64,000 bases of DNA. Origin: Firmicutes bacterium AM41-11 (lineage in GTDB: Bacteria > Bacillota_I > Bacilli_A > Erysipelotrichales > Erysipelotrichaceae). Where the stretch lies: the NCBI GenBank assembly GCA_003480165.1, contig QUIQ01000004.1, positions 1 to 64,000 of the forward strand, read 5' to 3'. Below the pieces are notes generated by a model, which had not been told where the DNA came from, ran no database searches, and was given only the letters and a program-made list of their open reading frames with translations. Made by a program: the position numbers and the translations under genes. Positions 45,292 to 54,135 of this stretch are shown piece after piece. The stretch's first letter is position 1, and every line of letters starts with the position of its first letter.

Positions 45292-46192
45292 TATCCAGCA
45301 ATTTTTAGACTTAGCGAATCATGGACTGGATATGCATGTCATTATTCAATTGTCTTTTGCTAATAGCGATGAAATCATTGAGCAGCTGAATCAAGGAAAA
45401 CGGTTAAGTGATATCTTTTTGGGAAATAATGGGGATGCCTTCTTTTCGCTTCTGGCTACATTGTCTAATTATATGTCTTTGCAGGAAGCGATGGCGTGTG
45501 CTTTAGAAGTGGATCAATCTTTACATAAGCGTAGTCAGAGCTTTTTAAAAAACATTGCGTACCCCTTATTTTTGTTTATTTTCTCTTATGCTTTGATTCT
45601 GTTCTTTTCTACATCTATTGTTCCATCGATGTCTGTTTATGCCCAGGATTCAAGCTTAGGGATTATTAATGTGTTGCGGGCTATTTATACCTTGCTTTTT
45701 ATAGGAATTGGTATTGTTTTTCTCTCTTTTCTATTACGCAATCGAGTACCTGTTTTAGCACGGTTTTATAGTCGAATTCATTTTTTTCAAAAGTTAGAAA
45801 CCATTCCTTTTTCCTCTGTTTTTAAGAGTTTATTGGTTAATGGTTTATCGACAACCGAAGCGTTGTCTGTTATGCAAAAAATTCAGGCCACCGCAAAAAC
45901 AGCCGAGAAAATCTATGCAGCTTTGAGTCAAGGAAAATCGTTTATGGAAGCTATGAAATGGGTGTTTGCGGATCTAGACCTGTTTGTCTTGTTTGTGGAA
46001 ACTGGTGTATTAACTTCGAATCTATCTAAATTGTTTGAAATTTATGTTATGAAAACACAGATCGAATTGAATGCGCAAATCAAGAAATGGACAACGGGTA
46101 TTCAAATCTTTTCGTATCTTTGTGTAGCTATTGTTGTATTTGTTTTTTATCAAGTCATGTTGTTGCCGTTAAATATGTTAAATACATTTTAG
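45164..46192 (+). CDS. comGB: Competence pilus platform protein ComGB
   Basis: Polytopic inner-membrane protein of the type II secretion F family. The 342 residues have a cytoplasmic start (KVSRDDIQQFLDLANHGLDM), then membrane segments near 145-165 (YPLFLFIFSYALILFFST), 185-210 and 315-335. A perfect AAGGAG site 7 nt before ATG 45164 supports this start, which overlaps comGA by 128 nt. The homologous region begins upstream of the comGA stop, and no other ATG lies between, so the overlap appears real. Confidence 0.88.
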   Translation: MHWKTENMMQGISHFQKQFKKLLKTEISLTNKPKSICKVSRDDIQQFLDLANHGLDMHVIIQLSFANSDEIIEQLNQGKRLSDIFLGNNGDAFFSLLATLSNYMSLQEAMACALEVDQSLHKRSQSFLKNIAYPLFLFIFSYALILFFSTSIVPSMSVYAQDSSLGIINVLRAIYTLLFIGIGIVFLSFLLRNRVPVLARFYSRIHFFQKLETIPFSSVFKSLLVNGLSTTEALSVMQKIQATAKTAEKIYAALSQGKSFMEAMKWVFADLDLFVLFVETGVLTSNLSKLFEIYVMKTQIELNAQIKKWTTGIQIFSYLCVAIVVFVFYQVMLLPLNMLNTF

Positions 46193-46204
46193 AAAGGACT
46201 ATTT

Positions 46205-46501
46205 ATGAAAAAGAATGCATTTACTGTATTAGAAATGATGATTGTGATGTTAGTAGTGGCATTGTTGTTATTGATAACGCTTCCAAATATCCAACAGAAA
46301 GAAAAGATTATTCGCTCTAAGGGTTGTTCTGCCTTATTGGATATTGTCAATTCTCAGATTCTTTTATATGAGATTGATCATGATCAAACCCCTACGAGTA
46401 TTTCGCAATTAATTGAAGGAGGGTATTTAGAAAAGAATCAGGATTCTTGCCCAAATGAGAAAAAAGTTGTGATTATTGATGGGGATGCGTATGCGCAATA
46501 A
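46205..46501 (+). CDS. comGC: Major competence pseudopilin ComGC
   Basis: Type IV pilin-like subunit of the transformation pilus, 98 residues. The class III leader reads MKKNA-FTVLEMM, with the cleavage before Phe and the conserved Glu at +5, followed by a hydrophobic helix. The residue before the cut is Ala, where Gly is the rule. Two cysteines (SKGCSALL and DSCPNEK) could form a disulfide. AAAGGA precedes the ATG. The stop overlaps comGD. Confidence 0.92.
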   Translation: MKKNAFTVLEMMIVMLVVALLLLITLPNIQQKEKIIRSKGCSALLDIVNSQILLYEIDHDQTPTSISQLIEGGYLEKNQDSCPNEKKVVIIDGDAYAQ

Positions 46502-46868
46502 TGGATTTACATTAGTAGAAGCTTTATTGGTTTTATTGATTCTCAGCATTTGTTCTTTTGCGGTTATAAAGCGCCCTAAATGGAATGTCTTACGCTTTGA
46601 TTTGAATAAGATTGAAACGCAATGTCTGATGATGCAAGAACGAGCGTATATTGAAAAAAGAGAAGTTCCTGTTCATTTTACTGCCCATTATGTAGATTTA
46701 GATTCTACCCGTTATACCTATCCCAAAGGTATGACGTGTACTGAACAAGCTTTTCATTACAACGCGAAAGGAAATATCTCACAGGCTTTTACTGTGACTT
46801 GTTCGAATGCACAATCTAAGAAAAAGCTGGTTTTTCAATTAGGTATGGGTAGAGTACGTGAAAAATAA
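46491..46868 (+). CDS. comGD: Minor pseudopilin ComGD
   Basis: The product has 125 residues with the leader MRNNG-FTLVEALLVLLIL, a normal prepilin site with Glu at +5 and a hydrophobic helix. The start ATG 46491 lies inside comGC and has GGGGAT upstream. ATG 46479 and 46485 are alternative starts that would lengthen the leader. It is followed by the very short comGE, overlapping by 11 nt. Confidence 0.85.
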   Translation: MRNNGFTLVEALLVLLILSICSFAVIKRPKWNVLRFDLNKIETQCLMMQERAYIEKREVPVHFTAHYVDLDSTRYTYPKGMTCTEQAFHYNAKGNISQAFTVTCSNAQSKKKLVFQLGMGRVREK

Positions 46869-47019
46869 AAATGGGGTTTTATTGAGTGAAGCACTTTTTG
46901 CCTTTTTAATCCTTTTGATTTCTGTATCGTTGGTTTTAAGTATGGTACAAGTGTTTCGTAGATGTCAGGGAGTTACAATTTATGAATCAATTGAAAAAGA
47001 ATGGTTTTACAATGATTGA
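46858..47019 (+). CDS. comGE: Small minor pseudopilin ComGE
   Basis: A GTG-started frame of 53 residues reads KNKNG-VLLSEALFAFLILL, then SLVLSMVQVFRR. It has a prepilin-type site (Gly before Val, Glu at +5) and one hydrophobic helix, so it fits ComGE in position and form. It overlaps comGD at its start and comGF at its end (stop TGA 47017-47019). It is shorter than usual for the family, and the ribosome site (GGGTAGAG) is weak. Confidence 0.72.
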   Translation: MKNKNGVLLSEALFAFLILLISVSLVLSMVQVFRRCQGVTIYESIEKEWFYND

Positions 47020-47371
47020 AGCCTTGTTATCGCTGATGGTTTCTTTATTGATATCTAGTATGGTCTGTATGATATTTAGTGTCGTTTTTCATCTATTGTC
47101 TGTCACTTCCAATAATCAAAATCAATATGCCATTTTACAATTGCGTCAACTATGTGCGATTGCTGATTGCCAGGTGGAAAATCAAGAGTTAAAACTCTCC
47201 TTAAATCAGGAAAACTATGTTGTGCATTTTGATCGGAATCGTTTGGTCAAAGAGAGTGGTTATGAAATATTAATGGAAGGCATTGATGATGCCTATTTCG
47301 AAGAGCAGAAAGGATCTATCTATTTAGTATATGCTTATAAGACAGAAAAGTATCACTTCGAAATCGCATAA
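46982..47371 (+). CDS. comGF: Minor pseudopilin ComGF
   Basis: The product has 129 residues. A short leader NQLKKNG-FTMIEALLSLMVSL with the prepilin site and Glu at +5 is followed by a hydrophobic helix and a periplasmic-type domain with VVHFDRNRLVKESG, typical of ComGF. GGGAG lies before the ATG. It overlaps comGE at the start by 38 nt and comGG at the end by 41 nt. Confidence 0.85.
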   Translation: MNQLKKNGFTMIEALLSLMVSLLISSMVCMIFSVVFHLLSVTSNNQNQYAILQLRQLCAIADCQVENQELKLSLNQENYVVHFDRNRLVKESGYEILMEGIDDAYFEEQKGSIYLVYAYKTEKYHFEIA

Positions 47372-47735
47372 TGGATATGGTAGTTGGATGGCTTTAGTGT
47401 GTTTTGGCTTGCTTCTACAAGTGGTTTCTCTGATCAGTTTATATGCCCAAGAAAATCTTTCCCTGTATAAGGCGAATCAACAATCGATATTTGATTTATC
47501 TTGTTATTCCCAGATGAGGGGATTGATGCAGCACAATACGGAAATTCGCTTATGTCAGTACAATCAGGATGATCTAGTCTTGACCAAAACGATGCAAATT
47601 CAAGGAGTTGATGTTACATTTACCGATTATGAAACCTATGTGGATGCTACTTTTTATAAAGGTTCCAGAACGATTCACTACAAGTTATACTATGATTTTA
47701 AAGGTGTAAAAGGACTGGATGTTTTCACGGAATGA
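47331..47735 (+). CDS. comGG: ComGG-like protein, last gene of the comG operon
   Basis: The product has 134 residues. A short N-terminal part ends NGYGSWMALVCFGLLLQVV, with a single membrane helix but no clear prepilin Glu, as in ComGG. The rest is a small external domain. The call rests mostly on position as the seventh gene. The ATG at 47331 overlaps comGF by 41 nt and its ribosome site is weak, so the exact start is uncertain. The leuS promoter overlaps the stop region. Confidence 0.65.
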   Translation: MLIRQKSITSKSHNGYGSWMALVCFGLLLQVVSLISLYAQENLSLYKANQQSIFDLSCYSQMRGLMQHNTEIRLCQYNQDDLVLTKTMQIQGVDVTFTDYETYVDATFYKGSRTIHYKLYYDFKGVKGLDVFTE

Positions 47736-47738
47736 GCA

Positions 47739-47767
47739 TTGACTAGTCTATAAAAAAATTGTAAAAT
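47739..47767 (+). promoter_or_regulatory. leuS promoter
   Basis: TTGACT (47739-47744), 17 bp, TAAAAT (47762-47767). Transcription would start near 47774. Confidence 0.75.
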
Positions 47768-47773
47768 GCTGAC

Positions 47774-47988
47774 ATAAGCGTTGAATTAGAGTAGTAAAAG
47801 GAAAGCTTTTTATAGAGACTTGATGTTTGGTGGAAATCAAGAGAAGGAACCTTTGAACTTGCTAAGGAGCTGATAAGTAATGTTATCCGTTATCTTGCGT
47901 TAAAAGATTTGAGTGATCAAGAAGTTTTTCTTGGTAACTAAGGTGGTACCGCGTTTATTACGTCCTTAGATTAAGGGCGTTTTTTTAT
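47774..47988 (+). ncRNA. T-box riboswitch, leucine specifier
   Basis: The distal Stem I loop reads TTTGGTGGAAATC, and the specifier CTT (Leu) lies at 47858-47860. The antiterminator core AGGTGGTACCGCG lies at 47941-47953. The terminator ACGTCCTTA/TAAGGGCGT (47960-47980) is followed by T residues. Its 3' half is nearly identical to that of the ileS T-box. Confidence 0.93.
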
Positions 47989-48006
47989 TGAAGGGAGATA
48001 CAAACT

Positions 48007-50403
48007 ATGTACGATCACAAAACCATTGAAAAGAAATGGCAAAAGAAGTGGGTTGAAGAAAAGACTTTCGCATGTGATACACATGATTTTTCTAAACCTA
48101 AGTATTATGTATTAGACATGTTTCCTTATCCAAGTGGACAAGGACTTCATGTAGGCCATCCAGAAGGCTATACGGCAACAGATATTATTGCACGTAAAAA
48201 ACGTATGGAAGGATATAATGTTCTTCATCCAATTGGATGGGATGCGTTTGGTTTACCTGCTGAACAATATGCAATTCAAACTGGACATCATCCAGCAACT
48301 TTTACGAAACGAAATATTGATCACTTCCGTGAACAAATTCAGTCTTTAGGTTTTAGTTATGACTGGGACCGTGAAGTAAACACTTCAGATCCTTCTTATT
48401 ATAAATGGACGCAATGGATTTTCTTGCAACTATATAATAAAGGACTTGCCTATGTGGATGAAGTTCCTGTTAACTGGTGTCCAGAATTGAAAGCTGTTTT
48501 GGCCAATGAAGAAGTTATTGATGGAAAAAGTGAACGTGGAGGATATCCAGTTGTTCGTAAACCAATGCGTCAATGGGTATTGAAAATCACCGAATATGCA
48601 GAACGTTTATTGGATGACTTGAAGTTATTGGATTGGCCATCTTCAACTATTGAAATGCAAAAGAACTGGATTGGTAAATCCGTTGGAGCTAATGTTGTCT
48701 TTAAAGTCGATGGACATGATAAAGAATTTACTGTATTTACAACGCGTTGTGATACTTTATTTGGGGCAACATATTGTGTATTGTCACCAGAACACCCATT
48801 TGTCGATGCCATTACAACCCCAGAACAAAAGGCAGCGATTGATGAATATAAACGTATTTGTGCTACTAAGTCAGATTTAGAGAGAACGGATTTAAATAAA
48901 GATAAAACTGGTGTATTTACCGGTGCTTATGCGATTAATCCAGTCAATGGTAAAAAGATTCCAATCTGGATTAGTGACTATGTATTAGCTAGTTATGGAA
49001 CCGGTGCTATCATGGCTGTTCCTGCGCATGATACACGTGACTATGAATTTGCCAAAAAGTTTAATATTCCAATTATTCAAGTCTTAGAAGGTGGAGATAT
49101 CTCAAAAGAAGCTTATACAGAAGACGGTCTTCATATTAATTCGGAATGGTTAGATGGATTGAACAAAGAAGATGCCATTGAAAAGATGTTAGCTTGGTTG
49201 GAAGAACATCACTGTGGAGAAAAGAAAACAACGTATAAATTACGTGACTGGTTATTCTCAAGACAACGTTATTGGGGTGAACCAATTCCAATTATCAATA
49301 TGGAAGATGGAACACAACGTACCGTTGAATTAGATGAATTACCTTTGGAATTACCATTGACGGATAATTATCAACCTAGTGATAATGGTGAAAGTCCACT
49401 CGCAAATTGTAAAGAGTGGTTGAATGTAGAAATTGATGGTATGAAGGGAACACGTGAAACAAATACCATGCCACAATGGGCTGGAAGTTGCTGGTATTTC
49501 TTGCGTTATATTGATCCACATAACGATAAACAATTGTGTGATCCAGAGTTATTGGAACATTGGATGCCAGTTGATTTATATGTAGGTGGTGCTGAACATG
49601 CCGTATTGCACTTGTTGTACAGTCGTTTCTGGCATAAAGTTCTATACGATTGTGGTGTAGTAAAGACACCAGAACCTTTCCATAAGTTATTCCACCAAGG
49701 AATGATTTTAGGTTCCAATGGGGAAAAGATGAGTAAGTCACGTGGTAACGTCATTAACCCAGACGAAATTATTGAAAGTCACGGTGCCGATGCATTGCGT
49801 GTATATGAAATGTTCATGGGACCGCTAGAATCAGCTCTTCCTTGGTCAACGACAGGTCTAGATGGAACGCGTAAATGGTTGGAACGTGTAAATCGTTTCT
49901 TTACTGAAGTTGCTGTTTTCTCAGATGAAAATGATGGTGTTTTAGATAAGTCATATCATGCAACGGTTAAGAAGGTTTCTCAAGACATTGATAATCTACG
50001 TTTTAATACGGCTATTTCGCAAATGATGGTCTTTATCAATGATTGCTACAAAGCGAAAACTATCTACAAACCTTATGCAGAAGGATTTGTTAAGATGTTC
50101 AGTTGTTTTGCACCTCACTTAGGTGAAGAATTATGGGCAACGGTATTTGGAAATATAGATACGATTGCCTATGAACCATGGCCAACGTACGATGAAGCAA
50201 TGTTGGTTGAAGATACAGTTACTGTAATTGCCCAAATCAATGGTAAAGTTCGTGGTAAGTTTGATATGCCTGTTGGTTCAAGTGATGATGAATTAAAAGA
50301 AAAGGCTTTGGCTTTACAAAATGTACAACGACAATTGGAAGGAAAAGAAGTTAAGAAGATTATCGTTGTCAAAGGTAAAGTTGTAAACATCGTTGCTAAA
50401 TAA
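48007..50403 (+). CDS. leuS: Leucyl-tRNA synthetase
   Basis: Class Ia synthetase that charges tRNA-Leu. The 798 residues show the HIGH region [19 protein letters not shown] near 42, the CP1 editing domain ([16 protein letters not shown] near 240), and KMSKS as [16 protein letters not shown] near 575. The editing tail and C-terminal domain are typical. AAGGGAG lies before the ATG. It is controlled by the T-box just upstream. Confidence 0.98.
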   Translation: MYDHKTIEKKWQKKWVEEKTFACDTHDFSKPKYYVLDMFPYPSGQGLHVGHPEGYTATDIIARKKRMEGYNVLHPIGWDAFGLPAEQYAIQTGHHPATFTKRNIDHFREQIQSLGFSYDWDREVNTSDPSYYKWTQWIFLQLYNKGLAYVDEVPVNWCPELKAVLANEEVIDGKSERGGYPVVRKPMRQWVLKITEYAERLLDDLKLLDWPSSTIEMQKNWIGKSVGANVVFKVDGHDKEFTVFTTRCDTLFGATYCVLSPEHPFVDAITTPEQKAAIDEYKRICATKSDLERTDLNKDKTGVFTGAYAINPVNGKKIPIWISDYVLASYGTGAIMAVPAHDTRDYEFAKKFNIPIIQVLEGGDISKEAYTEDGLHINSEWLDGLNKEDAIEKMLAWLEEHHCGEKKTTYKLRDWLFSRQRYWGEPIPIINMEDGTQRTVELDELPLELPLTDNYQPSDNGESPLANCKEWLNVEIDGMKGTRETNTMPQWAGSCWYFLRYIDPHNDKQLCDPELLEHWMPVDLYVGGAEHAVLHLLYSRFWHKVLYDCGVVKTPEPFHKLFHQGMILGSNGEKMSKSRGNVINPDEIIESHGADALRVYEMFMGPLESALPWSTTGLDGTRKWLERVNRFFTEVAVFSDENDGVLDKSYHATVKKVSQDIDNLRFNTAISQMMVFINDCYKAKTIYKPYAEGFVKMFSCFAPHLGEELWATVFGNIDTIAYEPWPTYDEAMLVEDTVTVIAQINGKVRGKFDMPVGSSDDELKEKALALQNVQRQLEGKEVKKIIVVKGKVVNIVAK

Positions 50404-50416
50404 AGATAAGATATTT

Positions 50417-50458
50417 AAAGAAGGTTAGAAGGAGTCATTCTTTTGACCTTCTTTTCTC
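50417..50458 (+). terminator. leuS terminator
   Basis: AAAGAAGGTTA pairs with TGACCTTCTTT around an inner hairpin. The T-tail is short (TTTTCTCTTT). Confidence 0.65.
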
Positions 50459-50482
50459 TTTGGATAGAGGATATATTCTATC

Positions 50483-50510
50483 TTGTTCTTTTTAGGGATT
50501 TTGGTATAAT
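50483..50510 (+). promoter_or_regulatory. tyrS promoter
   Basis: TTGTTC (50483-50488), 16 bp, TGG-TATAAT (50505-50510). Confidence 0.75.
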
Positions 50511-50516
50511 ACAAAC

Positions 50517-50717
50517 AAGGCGTTGAACAGAAAAGAACATAGATGCCACTTATTCTAGAGAACAGCTGGTTGGTGCAAAGCTGGATAAGTGCTATGCATA
50601 CACCTGGGAGCTGCATGTATTCCTGCATTAAGGGAAAATAAGGCTTTTAGTTTTACTAGAAGTGAATTAGGGTGGTAACACGGCATTTCGTCCCTTGGGA
50701 TGAAGTGCTTTTTTATT
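50517..50717 (+). ncRNA. T-box riboswitch, tyrosine specifier
   Basis: The specifier TAC (Tyr) lies at 50599-50601 in GCATACACCTGGGAG. The distal loop TTGGTGCAAAG and the T-box core AGGGTGGTAACACGG (near 50669-50683) are clear. The terminator GCATTTCGTCCC/GGGATGAAGTGC is followed by T residues. This explains most of the 332 nt between leuS and tyrS. Confidence 0.92.
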
Positions 50718-50735
50718 TTTGAAAAGGAGAAAGTT

Positions 50736-51971
50736 ATGGAATTATTTGAAGAATTACAATGGCGTGGCTTGATTGACAATGTGACAAGTCCAGAAGTAGA
50801 AGATGTCATCAATAATCAAAAAGTGACTTTTTATATTGGTACAGATCCTACCGCAGATAGTTTGCATATTGGACATTATTCGTCTTTATTGATGGCAAAA
50901 CGTCTTCAAGCTCATGGGCATCATCCCATTATGTTAGTTGGTGGAGCAACCGGATTTATTGGAGATCCAAAAGCAACCGGAGAACGTCAAATGTTGACAC
51001 CAGAATTGTTGGAACACAATTTTCATGCCTTACATGATCAGATTCAAGAATTGTTCGGCTTTGAAATGGTCAACAACTTAGACTGGACGAAAGATATCTC
51101 GATTATTGATTTCTTACGTGATTATGGAAAATTATTTAATGTATCTTATATGTTAAATAAAGAAACCGTAAAAAAGCGTTTGGAAAGTGGAATCAGCTAT
51201 ACAGAATTCTCTTATATGATTCTTCAATCTTTGGATTTCTATACACTATATAAAGAAAAGAATTGTGTCATGCAAATTGGTGGACAAGACCAATGGGGAA
51301 ATATCACATCTGGTTTGGAATTAATTCGTAAAAAGATGGGTAATGATGCCAAAGCATATGGTATGACAATGCCTTTGATTACCAAAGCCGATGGTACGAA
51401 ATTCGGAAAGAGTGAAACGGGTACGGTATGGTTAAGTGCAGAAAAGACCAGTCCATATGACTTATATCAATTCTTATTTAATACCGAAGATGCTAAGGTT
51501 ATTGAATACTTGAAGAAATTAACTTTCTTATCCAAAGAAGAAATTGAAGCTTTGGAAGTTTCTTTACAAGAAGAACCACATTTAAGAAAAGCTCAAAAAG
51601 CTTTGGCAGAACAAGTGGTTTTAGATCTTCATGGACAAGAAGGATTGGATTCTGCTTTGAAGATTACCAATGCTTTATTTAGAGGTAAACTTCAAGATTT
51701 GGAACCATCCCAACGTTTAGATGCCATTAAAAATATGGAAAAAGTAGACTGTGAAGATGGACAAATCTTAGAGGATGTTCTTGTGAATTGTTCGATTGCT
51801 TCTTCAAAACGAGAAGCCAGAGAATGGATTAAAGGAAATTCCATTAGTGTAAATGGTGTGAAAGTACAAGATGCACATGCTGTTATTTCTAAAGCAGATT
51901 CGGCATATATTGAATCTTATGTGATTATTCGTCGTGGTAAAAAACGTTATTATTGTTTGAACTTGAAATAA
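50736..51971 (+). CDS. tyrS: Tyrosyl-tRNA synthetase
   Basis: Class Ic synthetase. The 411 residues show FYIGTDPTADSLHIGHYSSLL near 34, MQIGGQDQWGNITSG near 185, KFGKSETG near 228 (KMSKS equivalent) and a C-terminal S4 RNA-binding domain. AAGGAG precedes ATG 50736; the longer frame begins inside the T-box terminator and is rejected. It is under the tyrosine T-box. Confidence 0.97.
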   Translation: MELFEELQWRGLIDNVTSPEVEDVINNQKVTFYIGTDPTADSLHIGHYSSLLMAKRLQAHGHHPIMLVGGATGFIGDPKATGERQMLTPELLEHNFHALHDQIQELFGFEMVNNLDWTKDISIIDFLRDYGKLFNVSYMLNKETVKKRLESGISYTEFSYMILQSLDFYTLYKEKNCVMQIGGQDQWGNITSGLELIRKKMGNDAKAYGMTMPLITKADGTKFGKSETGTVWLSAEKTSPYDLYQFLFNTEDAKVIEYLKKLTFLSKEEIEALEVSLQEEPHLRKAQKALAEQVVLDLHGQEGLDSALKITNALFRGKLQDLEPSQRLDAIKNMEKVDCEDGQILEDVLVNCSIASSKREAREWIKGNSISVNGVKVQDAHAVISKADSAYIESYVIIRRGKKRYYCLNLK

Positions 51972-52017
51972 AGAAGTGAGCTGAAAAGATTTTGATCTTT
52001 ATTCAGCTCACTTTCTT
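51971..52017. terminator. Bidirectional terminator between tyrS and the radical SAM gene
   Basis: AGTGAGCTGAA (51975-51985) pairs with TTCAGCTCACT (52002-52012), with an inner AGAT/ATCT extension and short A/T flanks. The genes are convergent. Confidence 0.85.
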
Positions 52018-52952
52018 TCGTATAAACTTCCTTGATACGTATCTAGCTTTGCCATGCGTTTATCAATTTCATTTAAGACGATCGTCTTTTTGATTGTCCA
52101 GTTGGGTGCAATTAACTCATCGGCTAGACCATCTCCAGTTAGACGTTCAATAATCATATCTTGGGGTAAAACTTCTAATTGTTTTACTACGGTTTCTACA
52201 TATTCTTCTAAAGTCATTAGATGAAAAGGCGAAGCTTGATATTCTTTTGCGAGTTGGGTGCCTTTTAGAAGATGCAACATATGAATTTTTATCGCATTAG
52301 GATGGTGAAAAGCTACTTGTCTTGCTGTTTCTATCATGTCTTCTTGGCTTTCATCGGGCAGGGAATTCATGATGTGAATACAAGTATGGATGGGAGATTG
52401 TTTCAATTTATCTAAAACATCCCATACTTCTTGGGTACTATGTTGACGATTGCAGCGCTGCATAGTTTTTTCGTGGATGCTTTGTAGACCCAGTTCAATC
52501 CATACATCTTTTTGTCTTGCTTGATTCGATAAATAGGCAATGGTTTCATCATTTAAACAGTCGGCTCGCGTAGCAATCGCAACGGCTTTGACATTTGGCA
52601 TAGAAAAGAAAGGATCATAGATTTCTTTTAACGAAGCAAGGGGCGCATAGGTATTGCTGAAAGATTGAAAATAGGCGATACCTAGACAATTTGGCCATTT
52701 TTTTTGCATGCGTTCTAATCCGACCTGGTATTGGGTTAAAAGACTTTCCTTATAGGCTAAGATGCTATCTCCGCTTCCCATGGCTGAACAAAAGGTGCAT
52801 CCTCCTGTGCTTTTTGTTCCATCTCGATTGGGACAAGTGAAACCAGCATTTAAAGGAACTTTGGCTACTTTTGCATGATAAGTTTGTTTCAAATAATAGC
52901 TCATTGTGTAGTATCTTTTATTGTCATTGGAATAGGGAAATAGGTTTTGCAT
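52008..52952 (-). CDS. TIGR01212-type radical SAM protein (YhcC-like)
   Basis: The product has 314 residues. The radical SAM cluster motif is in a long form: GFTCPNRDGTKSTGGCTFC near 40-58, as in the YhcC/TIGR01212 group. Blocks GIAYFQSFSNTYAPL and IATRADCLNDETIAYL follow, then VWIELGLQSIHEKT. The reaction is not known to me. On the minus strand TGA-TAGAAT lies 6 nt before the ATG with no Shine-Dalgarno, so it is probably leaderless. It is divergent from hpf. Confidence 0.85.
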   Translation of the reverse strand: MQNLFPYSNDNKRYYTMSYYLKQTYHAKVAKVPLNAGFTCPNRDGTKSTGGCTFCSAMGSGDSILAYKESLLTQYQVGLERMQKKWPNCLGIAYFQSFSNTYAPLASLKEIYDPFFSMPNVKAVAIATRADCLNDETIAYLSNQARQKDVWIELGLQSIHEKTMQRCNRQHSTQEVWDVLDKLKQSPIHTCIHIMNSLPDESQEDMIETARQVAFHHPNAIKIHMLHLLKGTQLAKEYQASPFHLMTLEEYVETVVKQLEVLPQDMIIERLTGDGLADELIAPNWTIKKTIVLNEIDKRMAKLDTYQGSLYERK

Positions 52953-52958
52953 GGAAGT

Positions 52959-52967
52959 ATTCTATCA
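52959..52967 (-). promoter_or_regulatory. Extended -10 promoter of the radical SAM gene, leaderless
   Basis: On the minus strand TGA-TAGAAT (TAGAAT at 52964-52959) ends 6 nt before the ATG. A weak TTTCTA lies 17 bp further upstream. Confidence 0.5.
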
Positions 52968-53022
52968 TACTTTTGCGTTCATAGAAATTCGTAAATGTCA
53001 ATCTAGTATCGAGATTTTGTGG

Positions 53023-53031
53023 TGGTATAAT
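53023..53031 (+). promoter_or_regulatory. Extended -10 promoter of hpf
   Basis: TGG-TATAAT with TATAAT at 53026-53031. The leader to the hpf ATG is about 36 nt. Confidence 0.6.
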
Positions 53032-53073
53032 ATTTATAAACAAAGAACAATAGAGACTTTGGGAGGTGCTTTT

Positions 53074-53604
53074 ATGAAAGTTAATATTGTTGGAAAAAAC
53101 GTAACAGTGACTCCTGCTATTGCAGAAAAAATCACAAAAAAATTAAATGTTTTAACGAAGTACTTTATCATTGACGAGCAAGACACAGCTAATGTGTTGA
53201 TCCGGACTTATCCGTTAAAACAAAAAATTGAAGTAACAATACCTACCAAATATGCAATCTTACGAGCAGAGGTTGTCGATGATGACTTATATGCTGCTAT
53301 TGATTTAGTGATTGATAAGTTGGAAGATCAAATTCGTCGTCAAAAGACTCGAATTCAAAAGAAAAATAAAACTTCTTTAGCGAAGGCCTTTGTAGAACAA
53401 GAAGCCTACGAAGCTGAAGAGGATATTGAAGAAGTCGTTAAGACCAAATCTATTGTATGTAAAGAGATGAGTCTGGATGAAGCAATTATGAAGATGGAAT
53501 TGTTAAATCATGATTTCTTTATTTATACCGATGATGAAACCCAAAAAATTGCGGTTGTTTACAAACGTAATGATGGTGGCTATGGATTAATTGAAACAGA
53601 ATAG
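53074..53604 (+). CDS. hpf: Long-form ribosome hibernation promoting factor
   Basis: Dimerises 70S ribosomes into inactive 100S particles in slow growth. The 176 residues have an N-terminal S30AE domain (MKVNIVGKNVTVTPAIAEKI through LEDQIRRQKTRI) and a C-terminal dimerisation domain (VCKEMSLDEAIMKMELLNHDFFIYTD). GGGAGGTG precedes ATG 53074; the longer frame runs back through the promoter and is rejected. A strong terminator overlaps its stop. Confidence 0.95.
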   Translation: MKVNIVGKNVTVTPAIAEKITKKLNVLTKYFIIDEQDTANVLIRTYPLKQKIEVTIPTKYAILRAEVVDDDLYAAIDLVIDKLEDQIRRQKTRIQKKNKTSLAKAFVEQEAYEAEEDIEEVVKTKSIVCKEMSLDEAIMKMELLNHDFFIYTDDETQKIAVVYKRNDGGYGLIETE

Positions 53605-53627
53605 AGTTTTCCTCTATTCTGCTTTTT
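53597..53627 (+). terminator. hpf terminator
   Basis: CAGAATAGAG pairs with CTCTATTCTG over TTTTC, followed by CTTTTT. The 5' arm covers the stop codon. Confidence 0.88.
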
Positions 53628-53650
53628 ATGCTTTTATTAATTGAGATATG

Positions 53651-53659
53651 TGTTATAAT
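53651..53659 (+). promoter_or_regulatory. Extended -10 promoter of sepF
   Basis: TGT-TATAAT with TATAAT at 53654-53659. The leader is about 20 nt. Confidence 0.65.
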
Positions 53660-53685
53660 TATTTGCAGTAAAAGGAGGATTTCCC

Positions 53686-54135
53686 ATGGGATTTATGGAC
53701 AAAATTCATGAATTCGTTAATCCAGTTGACGAAGATGATGAAGAAGTTTACGAAGATGATGAAGTTGAAGCTGCAGATGTAGAAGCTGTAGAAGATGACG
53801 AAGATACTACTGAAAATCGCTATGAAAGACCTAAAACACGTGCTAACGCAAACGCTTTAAATGCTAATACGAAAATGGTTTTATTCGAACCTAGAAGTTT
53901 TGGTGAAGTTGAAGAAGTTGGTACACGTTTAAAAGAAGGTCGTGCTGTCGTTGTAAACTTACATAAGTTGGATCGCGATTACTCACAACGTACCATCGAT
54001 TTCTTGACTGGTGTTGTATTTGCCTTAGATGGTAAAATTCAAAAAATCGGACAAAATGTCATTTTATGTTCACCTGCTCAAATTGGAGTAGCTGGATCTA
54101 TCACTATTGATTCTGACGATTCAGATGAAGAATAA
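53686..54135 (+). CDS. sepF: Cell division protein SepF
   Basis: Cytoplasmic protein that tethers and bundles FtsZ filaments. The 149 residues have an N-terminal amphipathic membrane-targeting helix (GFMDKIHEFV), an acidic linker, and the SepF domain (MVLFEPRSFGEVEEVGTRLK through TIDFLTGVVFALDGKIQKIG). AAGGAGG precedes the ATG. It is followed by ylmH with an 11-nt overlap, the common sepF-ylmH order. Other members of the division cluster are not nearby. Confidence 0.95.
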   Translation: MGFMDKIHEFVNPVDEDDEEVYEDDEVEAADVEAVEDDEDTTENRYERPKTRANANALNANTKMVLFEPRSFGEVEEVGTRLKEGRAVVVNLHKLDRDYSQRTIDFLTGVVFALDGKIQKIGQNVILCSPAQIGVAGSITIDSDDSDEE

